Source: Acidimicrobiia bacterium
GTDB taxonomy: Bacteria > Actinomycetota > Acidimicrobiia > Acidimicrobiales > Ilumatobacteraceae
NCBI GenBank assembly: GCA_030425785.1
Contig: JAUHYJ010000120.1
Span: forward strand, 1 to 8,917
Reading direction: 5' to 3'
DNA length: 8,917 nt
A program made the position numbers and the translations under genes. Numbering within the stretch: the stretch's first letter is position 1; every line of letters begins with the position of its first letter. The notes beneath the pieces are model-generated. The model was not told the origin of the DNA, searched no databases, and saw nothing but the letters and a program-made list of their open reading frames with translations. This document shows, in pieces, positions 1 through 6,152 of the stretch.

Positions 1-1
1 G

Positions 2-1276
2 CACTGGCGGGCGTTCGAGACGGTGTTCGAGGTCTACTTCTCGCTCCGCGGGCCGGAGTACAAGCTCGCCGACGGTGACGAGAACGACCTCGACGAGCTC
101 TGGCGCGAGATGCAGGAGGCCCAGGGCGACGCCCAGGGCACCGACGGCGGCGGGTCGATGGACGCGCTCACGCCCGAAGAGATCGCCCAGATGCTCATGC
201 AGGCGCTGCTCAACGGCGATCAGGCGATGATGCGAGCGCTGGCCAAGCAGGCCGTCAAGCGCTTTGCCGGCATGGAGCCGGGGCGTCCGGTCGGCGGCAC
301 GTACTACCTGTACCGCACCCTTCGCAACCTCGATCTCGACGGCATGCTCGACCAGCTGATGGAGCAGACCGCCGAGCAGGCCGACGGCGGTGAACTCACG
401 TCGCTCGAGGAACGACTCGAGCGCGACGAGTACGAGCATCGCATCGAGGAGTTCAAGCAGGAGATCGAAGCCGAGATCCGTCGGCGCCTCGTCGCCGACC
501 GGGGCGTCGAGGCGATGGCCAAGACGTTGCGCAAACCGTTGCCCGAAGACGTCGAGTTCATGCATGCCAGCCGCGACGAGATGCAGAGCCTGAAGAAGGC
601 CCTCCAGCCGCTCACCCGCAAGCTGGCCGCCCGCCTCGCCCGGAAGCGCAAGCACGGCCGCAAGGGTCCGCTCGACTTCCGGAGCACGGTCCGCCACTCG
701 CTCAGCTACGGCGGTGTGCCCGCCGAGCCGAAGTTCAAGTACCCGCGTCCCGCCAAGCCCGAGCTCATGGTCGTCGCCGACATCTCCGGCTCCGTGGCCG
801 CGTTCGCGCGGTTCACGCTGATGCTCGTCTATGCGATCCAGGGCCAGTTCAGCAAGGTGCGGTCGTTCGTCTTCATCGACGGCATCGACGAAGTCACCGA
901 CTACTTCCGTCAGACCGAGGACATCCAGGAGGCGATCCACCGGGTCAACACCGAGGCCGACGTCGTGTGGGTCGACGGCCACTCCGACTACGGACACGCG
1001 TTCGAGGTCTTCTGGGAGCGCTACGGCAAGGACATCGGCCCGAAGACGACCGTGCTGCTGCTCGGCGACGCACGCAACAACTACCACGCGTCGCAGTCGT
1101 GGGTGGTCAAGGAGATTCGGCACAAGGCCCGACACGTGTACTGGCTCAACCCCGAGCCGCGTTCGTACTGGAATACGGGCGACTCGATCGTCGGCGAGTA
1201 CGGCAACCACACCGACGGCGTGTTCGAATGCCGCAACCTGCGCCAGCTCGAGGGATTCGTCGAGAAGCTCGCCTGA
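2..1276 (+). CDS. VWA-domain protein, CoxE-like (5' truncated by window edge)
   Basis: The reading frame is open to the left edge, and the first complete codon is at position 2. The GTG at 23 is an internal Val codon within a continuous coding pattern (FETVFEVYF), so the true start is upstream; about 424 residues are visible. The N-terminal half is helical and charged, with a Glu/Arg-rich stretch (about nt 400-500) and a basic patch (nt 620-665). The C-terminal half is a von Willebrand A domain with a MIDAS motif DISGS (nt 779-793), a strand ending LLLGDARNN near nt 1064, and the family-typical ending NTGDS...GVFECRNL. Such CoxE-like proteins usually act with a MoxR-type AAA+ ATPase in metal-cofactor insertion or complex maturation. 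No ATPase gene is visible here, but it could lie upstream. The family call is firm; the substrate is unknown. The last ten codons are duplicated just downstream. Confidence 0.88.
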   Translation, partial: HWRAFETVFEVYFSLRGPEYKLADGDENDLDELWREMQEAQGDAQGTDGGGSMDALTPEEIAQMLMQALLNGDQAMMRALAKQAVKRFAGMEPGRPVGGTYYLYRTLRNLDLDGMLDQLMEQTAEQADGGELTSLEERLERDEYEHRIEEFKQEIEAEIRRRLVADRGVEAMAKTLRKPLPEDVEFMHASRDEMQSLKKALQPLTRKLAARLARKRKHGRKGPLDFRSTVRHSLSYGGVPAEPKFKYPRPAKPELMVVADISGSVAAFARFTLMLVYAIQGQFSKVRSFVFIDGIDEVTDYFRQTEDIQEAIHRVNTEADVVWVDGHSDYGHAFEVFWERYGKDIGPKTTVLLLGDARNNYHASQSWVVKEIRHKARHVYWLNPEPRSYWNTGDSIVGEYGNHTDGVFECRNLRQLEGFVEKLA

Positions 1277-1413
1277 CGGGTCGTCCCACGAGCCATCCCG
1301 CACGGCGCCCTGCGCACGACCCCGCCGGTCAGCTCGAGGGGTTCGTCGAGAAGCTCGCCTGACGGGTCGTCCCACGAGCCATCCCGCGCGACGCCCTGCG
1401 CACGACTCCGCCG
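1244..1413. repeat. 84-bp imperfect tandem duplication spanning the VWA stop codon
   Basis: Copy 1 is 1244-1327 and copy 2 is 1330-1413, with a period of 86 bp. They match at 80 of 84 positions. The four differences (1255/1341, 1302/1388, 1305/1391, 1321/1407) are all transitions. Copy 1 contains the last ten codons of the VWA gene (QLEGFVEKLA), its stop and about 50 bp of 3' flank. Copy 2 lies wholly downstream of the stop and is out of frame by the period, so it does not extend the protein. Each copy can fold a 7-bp stem (1278-1284 with 1316-1322; 1364-1370 with 1402-1408) enclosing a smaller 4-bp stem. Confidence 0.93.
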
Positions 1414-1428
1414 TCGGGTGCGCGGTCG

Positions 1429-1466
1429 CTTGATCCTTCTTGATCTTTCTTGGTGTTCGCTTGATC
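1429..1466 (+). promoter_or_regulatory. Four CTTGATC-like direct repeats, candidate OmpR-family operator
   Basis: Heptamers lie at 1429 (CTTGATC), 1439 (CTTGATC), 1449 (CTTGGTG) and 1460 (CTTGATC), with start-to-start spacing of 10, 10 and 11 bp. Tandem heptamers about one helical turn apart are the usual target of PhoB/OmpR winged-helix regulators, which bind as head-to-tail dimers. A regulator of that family is encoded 340 bp downstream, and a related pair occurs at 3741 and 3752 upstream of the hybrid kinase. The stretch is markedly AT-richer than its surroundings. The repeats are directly visible; assigning them to this regulator is inference. Confidence 0.5.
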
Positions 1467-1500
1467 ACCGGGGCGTCGATCGACTGGCATGCTGAGCACA

Positions 1501-1514
1501 TGTACCTGGGTACA
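1501..1514. promoter_or_regulatory. 14-bp palindrome TGTACC-TG-GGTACA
   Basis: This is a perfect inverted repeat with 6-bp arms and a 2-bp centre, between the heptamer array and the first long hairpin. It does not extend beyond the arms. It could be a dimer-binding operator for an unidentified regulator; no gene in the window can be tied to it. Confidence 0.35.
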
Positions 1515-1521
1515 CCCGCTG

Positions 1522-1558
1522 GGTTGATCGGGGAGCGACCACCTTGCCCCGATCAGCC
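1522..1558 (+). terminator. 12-pair hairpin without a U-tract, possible terminator
   Basis: The core arms TGATCGGGG (1525-1533) and CCCCGATCA (1547-1555) are perfect complements, and three further pairs (one G-U) extend the stem at its base. The loop is 13 nt. No run of T follows, so a classical Rho-independent terminator is not supported. GC-rich actinobacteria do use U-poor hairpins, so it could end transcription coming from the VWA gene. It could equally be the first element of the structured region. Confidence 0.3.
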
Positions 1559-1574
1559 GAAGGTCCCAGGTCGA

Positions 1575-1602
1575 GCGACGACGCCCGTCGTGGCGTCGTC
1601 GC
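1575..1602. other. 11-bp perfect inverted repeat with 6-nt loop
   Basis: GCGACGACGCC (1575-1585) is the exact reverse complement of GGCGTCGTCGC (1592-1602), separated by six bases. It is a very stable hairpin by inspection and the second of the consecutive structures in this gene-free stretch. Confidence 0.6.
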
Positions 1603-1642
1603 ATGTTGCGGCCTCGTTGCGGTTCCCGCCACCGCGCTGACG

Positions 1643-1727
1643 GTCGCCGGTTGCACCTCCGCCCTCGCCACCCGCCGGTGATGGGCGGAGGTGCGCCGAG
1701 CCTGCCCTCGACGGTGTGACCGGCGAT
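1643..1727. other. Branched inverted-repeat element with 12-bp inner stem
   Basis: The inner arms GCACCTCCGCCC (1653-1664) and GGGCGGAGGTGC (1683-1694) are perfectly complementary, with an 18-nt loop that holds a further 4-bp stem (1670-1673/1678-1681). A flanking 10-pair stem (1643-1652 with 1718-1727, two G-U at its ends) closes around it, and a 4-bp hairpin sits at 1697-1710. The GTG at 1716, which would give a longer regulator protein, lies inside this element, an argument against its use as a start. Confidence 0.5.
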
Positions 1728-1790
1728 GCTGATGGTGCTGCGGACGGGCCGGTCGGATCGGTCGGCACGACGGCGGCTGTCCCGAGATGC

Positions 1791-1796
1791 GAAACT
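1791..1796 (+). promoter_or_regulatory. Possible -10 hexamer GAAACT for a leaderless regulator mRNA
   Basis: GAAACT ends six bases before the ATG at 1803, and no Shine-Dalgarno sequence precedes that ATG. Actinobacterial -10 boxes follow (T/G)AnnnT, and at leaderless genes they sit about this far from the start codon. No convincing -35 is seen. This is weak evidence, but it agrees with the start chosen from protein alignment. Confidence 0.25.
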
Positions 1797-1802
1797 GTCC
1801 AC

Positions 1803-2483
1803 ATGCCGGTCATGGACGTGCTCGTGGTCGAGGACGCGACCGAGTACCAGCAGCTCGTCGGCGCCGTACTGCGCGACGGCGGGCACGGCGTGCGCACTGC
1901 CGGATCGATCGCCGAGGCACGGCAGCTGCTCGCGACGAGCTGCCCCGATCTGGTCGTGCTCGATCTGACCTTGCCCGATGGTGACGGGCTCGATCTCTGC
2001 CGGGAGATCCGCTCGGTCTCGAACGCGTACATCCTGATGCTGACCGGTCGCGACGACGAGGTCGACAAGGTGGTCGGCTTCCGGCTCGGGGCGGACGACT
2101 ACGTCACCAAGCCGTTCTCGCCACGCGAGCTCGCAGCGCGCGTCGAGGCGCTCTCGCGCCGACCGCGCGGCACGCAGATCGACTCGGACGTGCGGGTACT
2201 CGGTGACCTGATCATCCGACGGCGGGCCCGCGAGGTCGAGTTCGCGGGTCGCCCGGTCGAGCTGACGCGCATCGAGTTCGATCTGCTCGACCAGCTGACC
2301 GCGAACCCACAACACGTGATGACGCGCGCCGAGCTGCTCGAGACGGTGTGGGGTGACAACTGGTTCGGCGACGATCACGTCGTCGACGTCCACATCGCGA
2401 ACCTCCGCAAGAAGCTCGCGGCCGCGAGCGACCGCAAGATCGTGCGGACCGTGCGCGGCGTGGGCTACGGCGTCAACGCCTGA
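1803..2483 (+). CDS. OmpR/PhoB-family DNA-binding response regulator
   Basis: A 226-residue two-domain response regulator, the usual size for this family. The receiver domain (residues 4-120) has the acidic pocket E10/D11, the phospho-acceptor D54 (VVLDLTLPDGDG), T81 and K103 (YVTKPFS), so all phosphorylation residues are present. The winged-helix DNA-binding domain (about 127-226) shows the typical LTRIEFDLL, ELLETVWG, VDVHIANLRKKL and TVRGVGYG segments. The frame is open back to a GTG at 1716, but those extra residues are Ala/Gly-rich and unlike a receiver. ATG 1803 (or 1812, directly before DVLVVED) fits the family. Its 3' end overlaps the convergent GAF kinase gene by 11 nt. It is the only output regulator in the window, so it is the natural end point of the kinases here, and it may bind the CTTGATC-type repeats. 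Partner and targets are inferred. Confidence 0.95.
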   Translation: MPVMDVLVVEDATEYQQLVGAVLRDGGHGVRTAGSIAEARQLLATSCPDLVVLDLTLPDGDGLDLCREIRSVSNAYILMLTGRDDEVDKVVGFRLGADDYVTKPFSPRELAARVEALSRRPRGTQIDSDVRVLGDLIIRRRAREVEFAGRPVELTRIEFDLLDQLTANPQHVMTRAELLETVWGDNWFGDDHVVDVHIANLRKKLAAASDRKIVRTVRGVGYGVNA

Positions 2484-3669
2484 TCGTGGTGGCCCCGCTC
2501 GGCGCGATGCGGCCGGCAGCGTGGGCGGGGTCGAAGGTGATGTCGATGTCGATCCGGCCGTCACCGTGGTCGCCGACATCGATCGTCCCGTGGTCGACGA
2601 TGAGCGAGCGCGCCATCGGCAGGACCACGTCGTCGCCGGGGGACGTGCTGCCCGTGAGGGCGACGCGGATCGTCCGCTCGCCGTCGGTGGGGCCGGCGAG
2701 GTCGACCGTGATCGTGCCGCCGCGTCCGAGCGCCGTGATCCCGCCGGACAGCACGCAGTACATCACTTGGCGGACGCGTGGGAGCTCGCTGCGTACCGTG
2801 ACGCCGTCGAGACGGTCGGAGACCGACAGCGAAATCGCGCGCTGTCGTCCCGTCTCGGTGAGGCTGTCGATGAGGCCGTCGACGACGGTGCGCACCTCGA
2901 CCTCGCGCTGCCCCGACGCGGTGCCGTCCGCCAGTGCGAGGAGGTCGTCGACCATGGCGAGCAGGTTGCGTCCGTGGAACTGGATCTGGAACAGCGCCTC
3001 GCGATCGCCGTCGGATCGATGCTCGATCTCGAGCAGCTCGGCGAACCCCAAGATGGCGTGCAAGGGCGTCCGGAACTCGTGGCTGAGGTGCGCGAACACG
3101 GCGTCCTTCGATCGCATCGCCTCCTCGGCGCGCTCGGAGGCCCGGCGGACGCTCGACTCGGCGCGTTCGCGAATGAGGACGACGCCGATGACCTGTCCGA
3201 CGAGCCGGATCGTCTCCACCAGGTGGGCGTCCCACGGCTCGACGGTGTCCCAGTAGTTGAAGCCGATCAGCCCGACCCCCTCGCCCTCGACGACGATCGG
3301 CACCTGCAGGACGGCGCGAACACCGAACGCGGCGAACGACGTCTGCTCGGCGCGGGCTTCGGCCCCGAGCGCCATGAGGTCGTGAGCGGCGAACACCTCA
3401 CCTCGCTGGACGAGCCGGTAGGTGTGGGCGAAGTCGTCCGAGCGCAGGTGCTGGATGGCCGGTTGCTGCGGGACGACGCGGCCGTCGGTCCACTCGTGGA
3501 CGTTCTCGAAGGTGCCGTCCTCGTGATAGAGCGTCACGTACGCCCGTGGCGCCCCCGCCGATGTCGCGAGCGAGCCGAGTGCCTCGACGATCACGCCGTC
3601 GACGTCGCCGCGGCGTGCACCGGCGAGCCGGATCGCCAGGTCCGCGGCCAGGTCGTTCGCTGACGGCAT
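2473..3669 (-). CDS. GAF-domain histidine kinase with degenerate ATP-binding domain
   Basis: 398 residues without transmembrane segments, so probably cytoplasmic. Order: GAF sensor domain (about 22-166), a short charged coiled coil (168-190), a HisKA dimerisation domain with the phospho-acceptor H197 in LSHEFRTPLHAILGFAELL, and a C-terminal region at the place of HATPase_c. That region starts normally (ELPRVRQVM, 295-303), but the N-box is altered: the two expected Asn align with C305 and G309. No DxGxG motif is found where G1 should be (LTGSTSPGDD, 339-347), and no GxGLGL box follows. The tail still resembles the last strands of the fold. It may therefore not bind ATP and may act as a phosphatase, scaffold or trans-phosphorylated partner. 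ATG 3669 is chosen because it precedes the natural N-terminus; no Shine-Dalgarno is seen. The gene is divergent from the hybrid kinase and convergent with the regulator. The domain call is firm; loss of kinase activity is inferred from motifs. Confidence 0.9.
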   Translation of the reverse strand: MPSANDLAADLAIRLAGARRGDVDGVIVEALGSLATSAGAPRAYVTLYHEDGTFENVHEWTDGRVVPQQPAIQHLRSDDFAHTYRLVQRGEVFAAHDLMALGAEARAEQTSFAAFGVRAVLQVPIVVEGEGVGLIGFNYWDTVEPWDAHLVETIRLVGQVIGVVLIRERAESSVRRASERAEEAMRSKDAVFAHLSHEFRTPLHAILGFAELLEIEHRSDGDREALFQIQFHGRNLLAMVDDLLALADGTASGQREVEVRTVVDGLIDSLTETGRQRAISLSVSDRLDGVTVRSELPRVRQVMYCVLSGGITALGRGGTITVDLAGPTDGERTIRVALTGSTSPGDDVVLPMARSLIVDHGTIDVGDHGDGRIDIDITFDPAHAAGRIAPSGATTIRR

Positions 3670-3675
3670 CGACGC

Positions 3676-3681
3676 ATGATG
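3676..3681 (-). promoter_or_regulatory. Possible -10 element for the GAF kinase gene
   Basis: Read on the minus strand, CATCAT ends six bases before the ATG at 3669. It keeps the A at position 2 and the T at position 6 of the actinobacterial -10 box, and there is no Shine-Dalgarno sequence. It is only suggestive. Confidence 0.18.
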
Positions 3682-3740
3682 GCAGCTCGGTCGAGTACGC
3701 GCGTCCGCACGGCTCGATCATGGTCCGACTTTCGATCAAT

Positions 3741-3758
3741 CTTGACCTGTTCTTGATG
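3741..3758 (+). promoter_or_regulatory. CTTGACC/CTTGATG direct repeat, candidate regulator site
   Basis: CTTGACC at 3741 and CTTGATG at 3752 start exactly 11 bp apart, as do CTTGGTG (1449) and CTTGATC (1460) upstream of the regulator gene. The pair lies in the 165-bp divergent region between the GAF kinase and the hybrid kinase, where it could serve both promoters. A weaker match (TTTCGAT) starts 11 bp further upstream at 3730. TTGACC at 3742 also resembles a -35 box, but no good -10 is found at the right distance. Confidence 0.42.
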
Positions 3759-3830
3759 TCGGGCGGGCCGCCCGACTCGGGGTCGGGTGTGAGCGGCGGC
3801 GATCGCGGCCACGGCGTGCCGAGTCGGGCG
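3758..3830 (+). promoter_or_regulatory. Two mutually exclusive hairpins in the hybrid kinase leader
   Basis: Arms 3758-3766 (GTCGGGCGG) and 3768-3776 (CCGCCCGAC) form a perfect 9-bp inverted repeat around one base. The segment 3769-3780 is also perfectly complementary over 12 bp to 3819-3830, which ends five bases before the start codon at 3835. Because the middle segment is shared, only one structure can form at a time. The long-range one would bury the region where a ribosome lands. This could be a translational switch if transcription starts upstream of 3758, or simply an operator plus a stem. The start site is unknown. Confidence 0.35.
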
Positions 3831-3834
3831 CGCC

Positions 3835-6114
3835 ATGATGGTGGGCGTGCTCGAGGACCACATTCCGTGGGCGGACTTGTTCGAGGCGTCGTCGATCCCG
3901 ATGTCGGTCATCGACCCCCACGGCCGCCAGGTCAGCTGGAACGCGGCATACGAGGAGTTCCTCGGGTACACGTCGACGGAGCTCGCACAGATCGACGTCG
4001 GTCAGGTCACCCGGCCCGAGGACGCAGAGTGGACCCGGAGCTACCTGATGCGGCTCCTGAGCGGGGAGGTCGAGCGCTTCGAGACCGACAAGTGGTACGT
4101 CCGCAAGGACGGTTCACACGTCAAGGCACACCTGTCGGCGCGCCCCCTGATCGACGAACACGGACGGTGCCAATTCCTCATCGGGACACTGATGCCGATC
4201 GACGACGTGAACGCCAGGATCGATGCGTCGGTCGCGCTCCGGTTGCTCGAGTTCACCGGCGACGCGATCACCCTCGTCGACCGCGAGGGCGAGATCGTCT
4301 TCACCAAGGCACAGCTGACCGAGCTGGCGGGCTATCCGACGTCGTTCTGGGCCGGCCGGAGGATCTCGGATCTCTTCCCGCCCGGCGAGCTCGAACGGAT
4401 GCTGGCCGACCATCCGGACTTCCTGTCCACGCCGGGAGCGGAGTTCGTCACCGAGATCGAGCTGCGCGCCGGCGACGGGTCGGCGCACCTGAGCGCGCTC
4501 CGTGCCGTCAACTGCATCGACGACCCGCTGCTCGACGGGTACGTGCTCGTCACGCGTGACGTCACCGCTCAGCGCGCCGCGGTCGCCGAGCTGGCGCGGC
4601 GTCAACAGACGGCGGAGGCGGTCGCCGATGCCCAGACCCGGCTGCTCGCGACCGTCAGCCACGAGCTGCGCAACCCGTTGCACGCGGTTCGTGGCATCGC
4701 CGAGCTCCTCACCGACGAGGAGCTGCCGCCGCGTGCGGCCGATCTGGCGTCGAGCCTCGCCCGGCAGCTCGCCGGGCTGTCACGGGTGACTCAGGACCTG
4801 CTCGACGCGGCACGGCTCGACGCCGGCTCGATCGCGATCGAAGCGGTCCCGACCGAGGTCGCGACCCTGGTCGACGACGTGATCGATCTGGGCCGGGCGG
4901 CGGCCGGGCCGACGTCGCTCGTCATCTCGCGCCGGGTCGCTCGTGGGGTGCCCGACTGGATCCTCGCCGATCCCGGTCGGCTCCGGCAGGTGCTCACCAA
5001 TCTCGTGGGCAACGCCGTCAAGTTCACGGAGCAGGGTCTCGTGCAGCTCGTCGTGCGGATCGAGGACTCGGACACCATCGTGTTCTCGGTCGCCGACACC
5101 GGGGTCGGCATCCCCATCGACGAGCAGGACGAAGTGCTGCATCCCTTCACGGTCGCCTCGACCGCCGGCGATGCGCGCGGCGCCGGTCTCGGGCTGTCGA
5201 TCGTGCAGCGCCTGGTCACGGCCATGGACGGCACGATCGCGTTGTCGAGCGAGGTCGGAGCGGGGACGCGCTTCGACGTGCGACTGCCGCTCCGTGCGGC
5301 GGCCGCCCCGAGCCTCGACGCGCGGGCGGTCATCCCGAGCGGCGCTCGGGTGCTCGTCGTCGAGGACAATCCGGTCAACCAGCAGCTCGCCCGCAGCCAG
5401 CTGGGCCGACTCGGCGTCGACGTCACCGTCGTCGAACGGGGTGAGGACGGCCTCGAGCTGCTGACCACGTCGCCGCCGGGCACCTTCGACGTGGTGTTGA
5501 TGGACCAGCAGCTCCCCGGCTGGAGCGGCACCGAGACGACCCAGCGGATCCGCCAGTCCGGCGGGCACCTCGCCGAGATGCCGATCGTCGGGATCTCGGC
5601 GTCTGCGTCGGCCTCCGATCGCGATCGGTTCCTGACCGCGGGGATGGACGGGTTCGTCCCGAAGCCGGCGTCGCTCGACGACGTGGCCGCCGCGATCGGC
5701 GCCGCGTTGGCTCCGAGCCCGGGCGGCGTCGACGGCACCGCCGACACCGACGTCGACGATGATGCGTGTGCCCCGCCGATCGACGACGTCACGGTCGTCG
5801 ATCTCGACGTGCTCCACCGACTCGGCGCCGAGCTGGGATCGGATGCGGTCGTGCACGGTCTGGTGACGACGTTCCTCGGCGAGTTGGACGAGCGCGTGGA
5901 CGCGCTCACCGGTGACGATGCGGTGGCCGCCCGACGCGCCGCGCACACGTTGAAGTCGAGCGCGCGGCTGCTCGGTGCGCAGGCGCTCGCCGAGCTCTGC
6001 GCGGTGCTCGAATCCGCCGACGCGGCGCCCACCGACCGCAACCGCGAGATCGTGGCGCTCGCGGACGACACACGGCGAGAGTTCCGGCGCTGGCAGGCAG
6101 CGGGGGTCCGATGA
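3835..6114 (+). CDS. Hybrid sensor histidine kinase: PAS-PAS-HisKA-HATPase-REC-HPt
   Basis: 759 residues carrying a complete phosphorelay in one chain, with no transmembrane segment, so probably cytoplasmic. PAS1 spans about 10-125 (IPMSVIDPHGRQVSWN...) and PAS2 about 133-248 (DAITLVDREGEIVF...). A short linker leads to HisKA with H276 in VSHELRNPLHAV. HATPase_c is intact: N-box N389/N393 (TNLVGNAVKF), G1 DTGVGI (421-426) and G2 GAGLGL (449-454). The receiver (about 505-622) has D511, phospho-acceptor D557 and K610. An acidic linker (632-651) leads to an HPt domain with H704 in AHTLKSSARLLGA. It is the only kinase here with all catalytic motifs. It is the first gene of an operon with H-NOX, a well-known kinase partner, so NO-dependent control of its activity is likely but inferred. 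ATG 3835 is used; ATG 3838 is an equal alternative. No clear Shine-Dalgarno is present. Confidence 0.95.
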   Translation: MMVGVLEDHIPWADLFEASSIPMSVIDPHGRQVSWNAAYEEFLGYTSTELAQIDVGQVTRPEDAEWTRSYLMRLLSGEVERFETDKWYVRKDGSHVKAHLSARPLIDEHGRCQFLIGTLMPIDDVNARIDASVALRLLEFTGDAITLVDREGEIVFTKAQLTELAGYPTSFWAGRRISDLFPPGELERMLADHPDFLSTPGAEFVTEIELRAGDGSAHLSALRAVNCIDDPLLDGYVLVTRDVTAQRAAVAELARRQQTAEAVADAQTRLLATVSHELRNPLHAVRGIAELLTDEELPPRAADLASSLARQLAGLSRVTQDLLDAARLDAGSIAIEAVPTEVATLVDDVIDLGRAAAGPTSLVISRRVARGVPDWILADPGRLRQVLTNLVGNAVKFTEQGLVQLVVRIEDSDTIVFSVADTGVGIPIDEQDEVLHPFTVASTAGDARGAGLGLSIVQRLVTAMDGTIALSSEVGAGTRFDVRLPLRAAAAPSLDARAVIPSGARVLVVEDNPVNQQLARSQLGRLGVDVTVVERGEDGLELLTTSPPGTFDVVLMDQQLPGWSGTETTQRIRQSGGHLAEMPIVGISASASASDRDRFLTAGMDGFVPKPASLDDVAAAIGAALAPSPGGVDGTADTDVDDDACAPPIDDVTVVDLDVLHRLGAELGSDAVVHGLVTTFLGELDERVDALTGDDAVAARRAAHTLKSSARLLGAQALAELCAVLESADAAPTDRNREIVALADDTRREFRRWQAAGVR

Positions 6115-6152
6115 GCCAGACGTTCGACTCGTCGACGGAGCCCGGGCGATGA
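6111..6152 (+). CDS. Possible 13-codon coupling mini-cistron
   Basis: An ATG at 6111 overlaps the hybrid kinase stop (ATGA, 6111-6114). It opens a frame encoding MSQTFDSSTEPGR that ends in a TGA at 6150-6152, which itself overlaps the H-NOX start (ATGA, 6149-6152). Terminating kinase ribosomes could restart on it and be handed on to the H-NOX start. Whether it is translated or merely a chance frame in a 34-bp spacer cannot be told from one sequence. Confidence 0.3.
   Translation: MSQTFDSSTEPGR
6137..6140 (+). promoter_or_regulatory. Ribosome binding site GGAG for H-NOX
   Basis: GGAG lies eight bases before ATG 6149 and eleven before ATG 6152. The better spacing supports the first of the two tandem ATGs as start. 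Confidence 0.55.

Larger units (their letters stand above)
1522..1727 (+). ncRNA. Candidate structured RNA or long structured leader
   Basis: About 200 bp of non-coding sequence is packed with long, almost perfect inverted repeats: a 12-pair stem (1522-1533/1547-1558), an 11-bp stem (1575-1585/1592-1602), a 5-bp stem (1619-1623/1631-1635), and a branched element in which 1643-1652 pairs with 1718-1727 around a 12-bp hairpin (1653-1664/1683-1694) and a small 4-bp hairpin (1697-1700/1707-1710). The non-canonical pairs at stem ends (1524-1556, 1643-1727, 1652-1718) are G-U when read on the plus strand, which mildly favours plus-strand transcription. No known riboswitch or RNA family was recognised. 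It could be a small RNA, the leader of the response regulator gene, or DNA-level protein sites. Confidence 0.35.

Noticed and set aside
1244..1413. Possible CRISPR-like or IS-related repeat
   Set aside because: There are only two adjacent copies with a 2-bp gap, no spacers, no terminal inverted repeats and no transposase. The first copy is simply the end of the VWA gene.
1440..1640. 66-codon plus-strand frame in the gap before the regulator
   Set aside because: It overlaps the heptamers, the palindrome and two hairpins, lacks a ribosome binding site, and its composition does not look coding.
1716..1802. GTG extension of the response regulator by 29 residues
   Set aside because: The added residues are Ala/Gly/Val-rich and unlike a receiver N-terminus, and the GTG lies inside a stable stem. 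ATG 1803 gives the family length.
1329..2579. 416-codon minus-strand frame covering the response regulator and the intergenic region
   Set aside because: It is antisense to a clear OmpR-type regulator and runs through the hairpin cluster and the duplication; no domain pattern.
2353..3663. 436-codon open frame on the plus strand opposite the GAF kinase
   Set aside because: Its translation is repetitive Val/Asp/Arg-rich with no recognisable domain, while the minus strand encodes a GAF-HisKA protein over the same bases.
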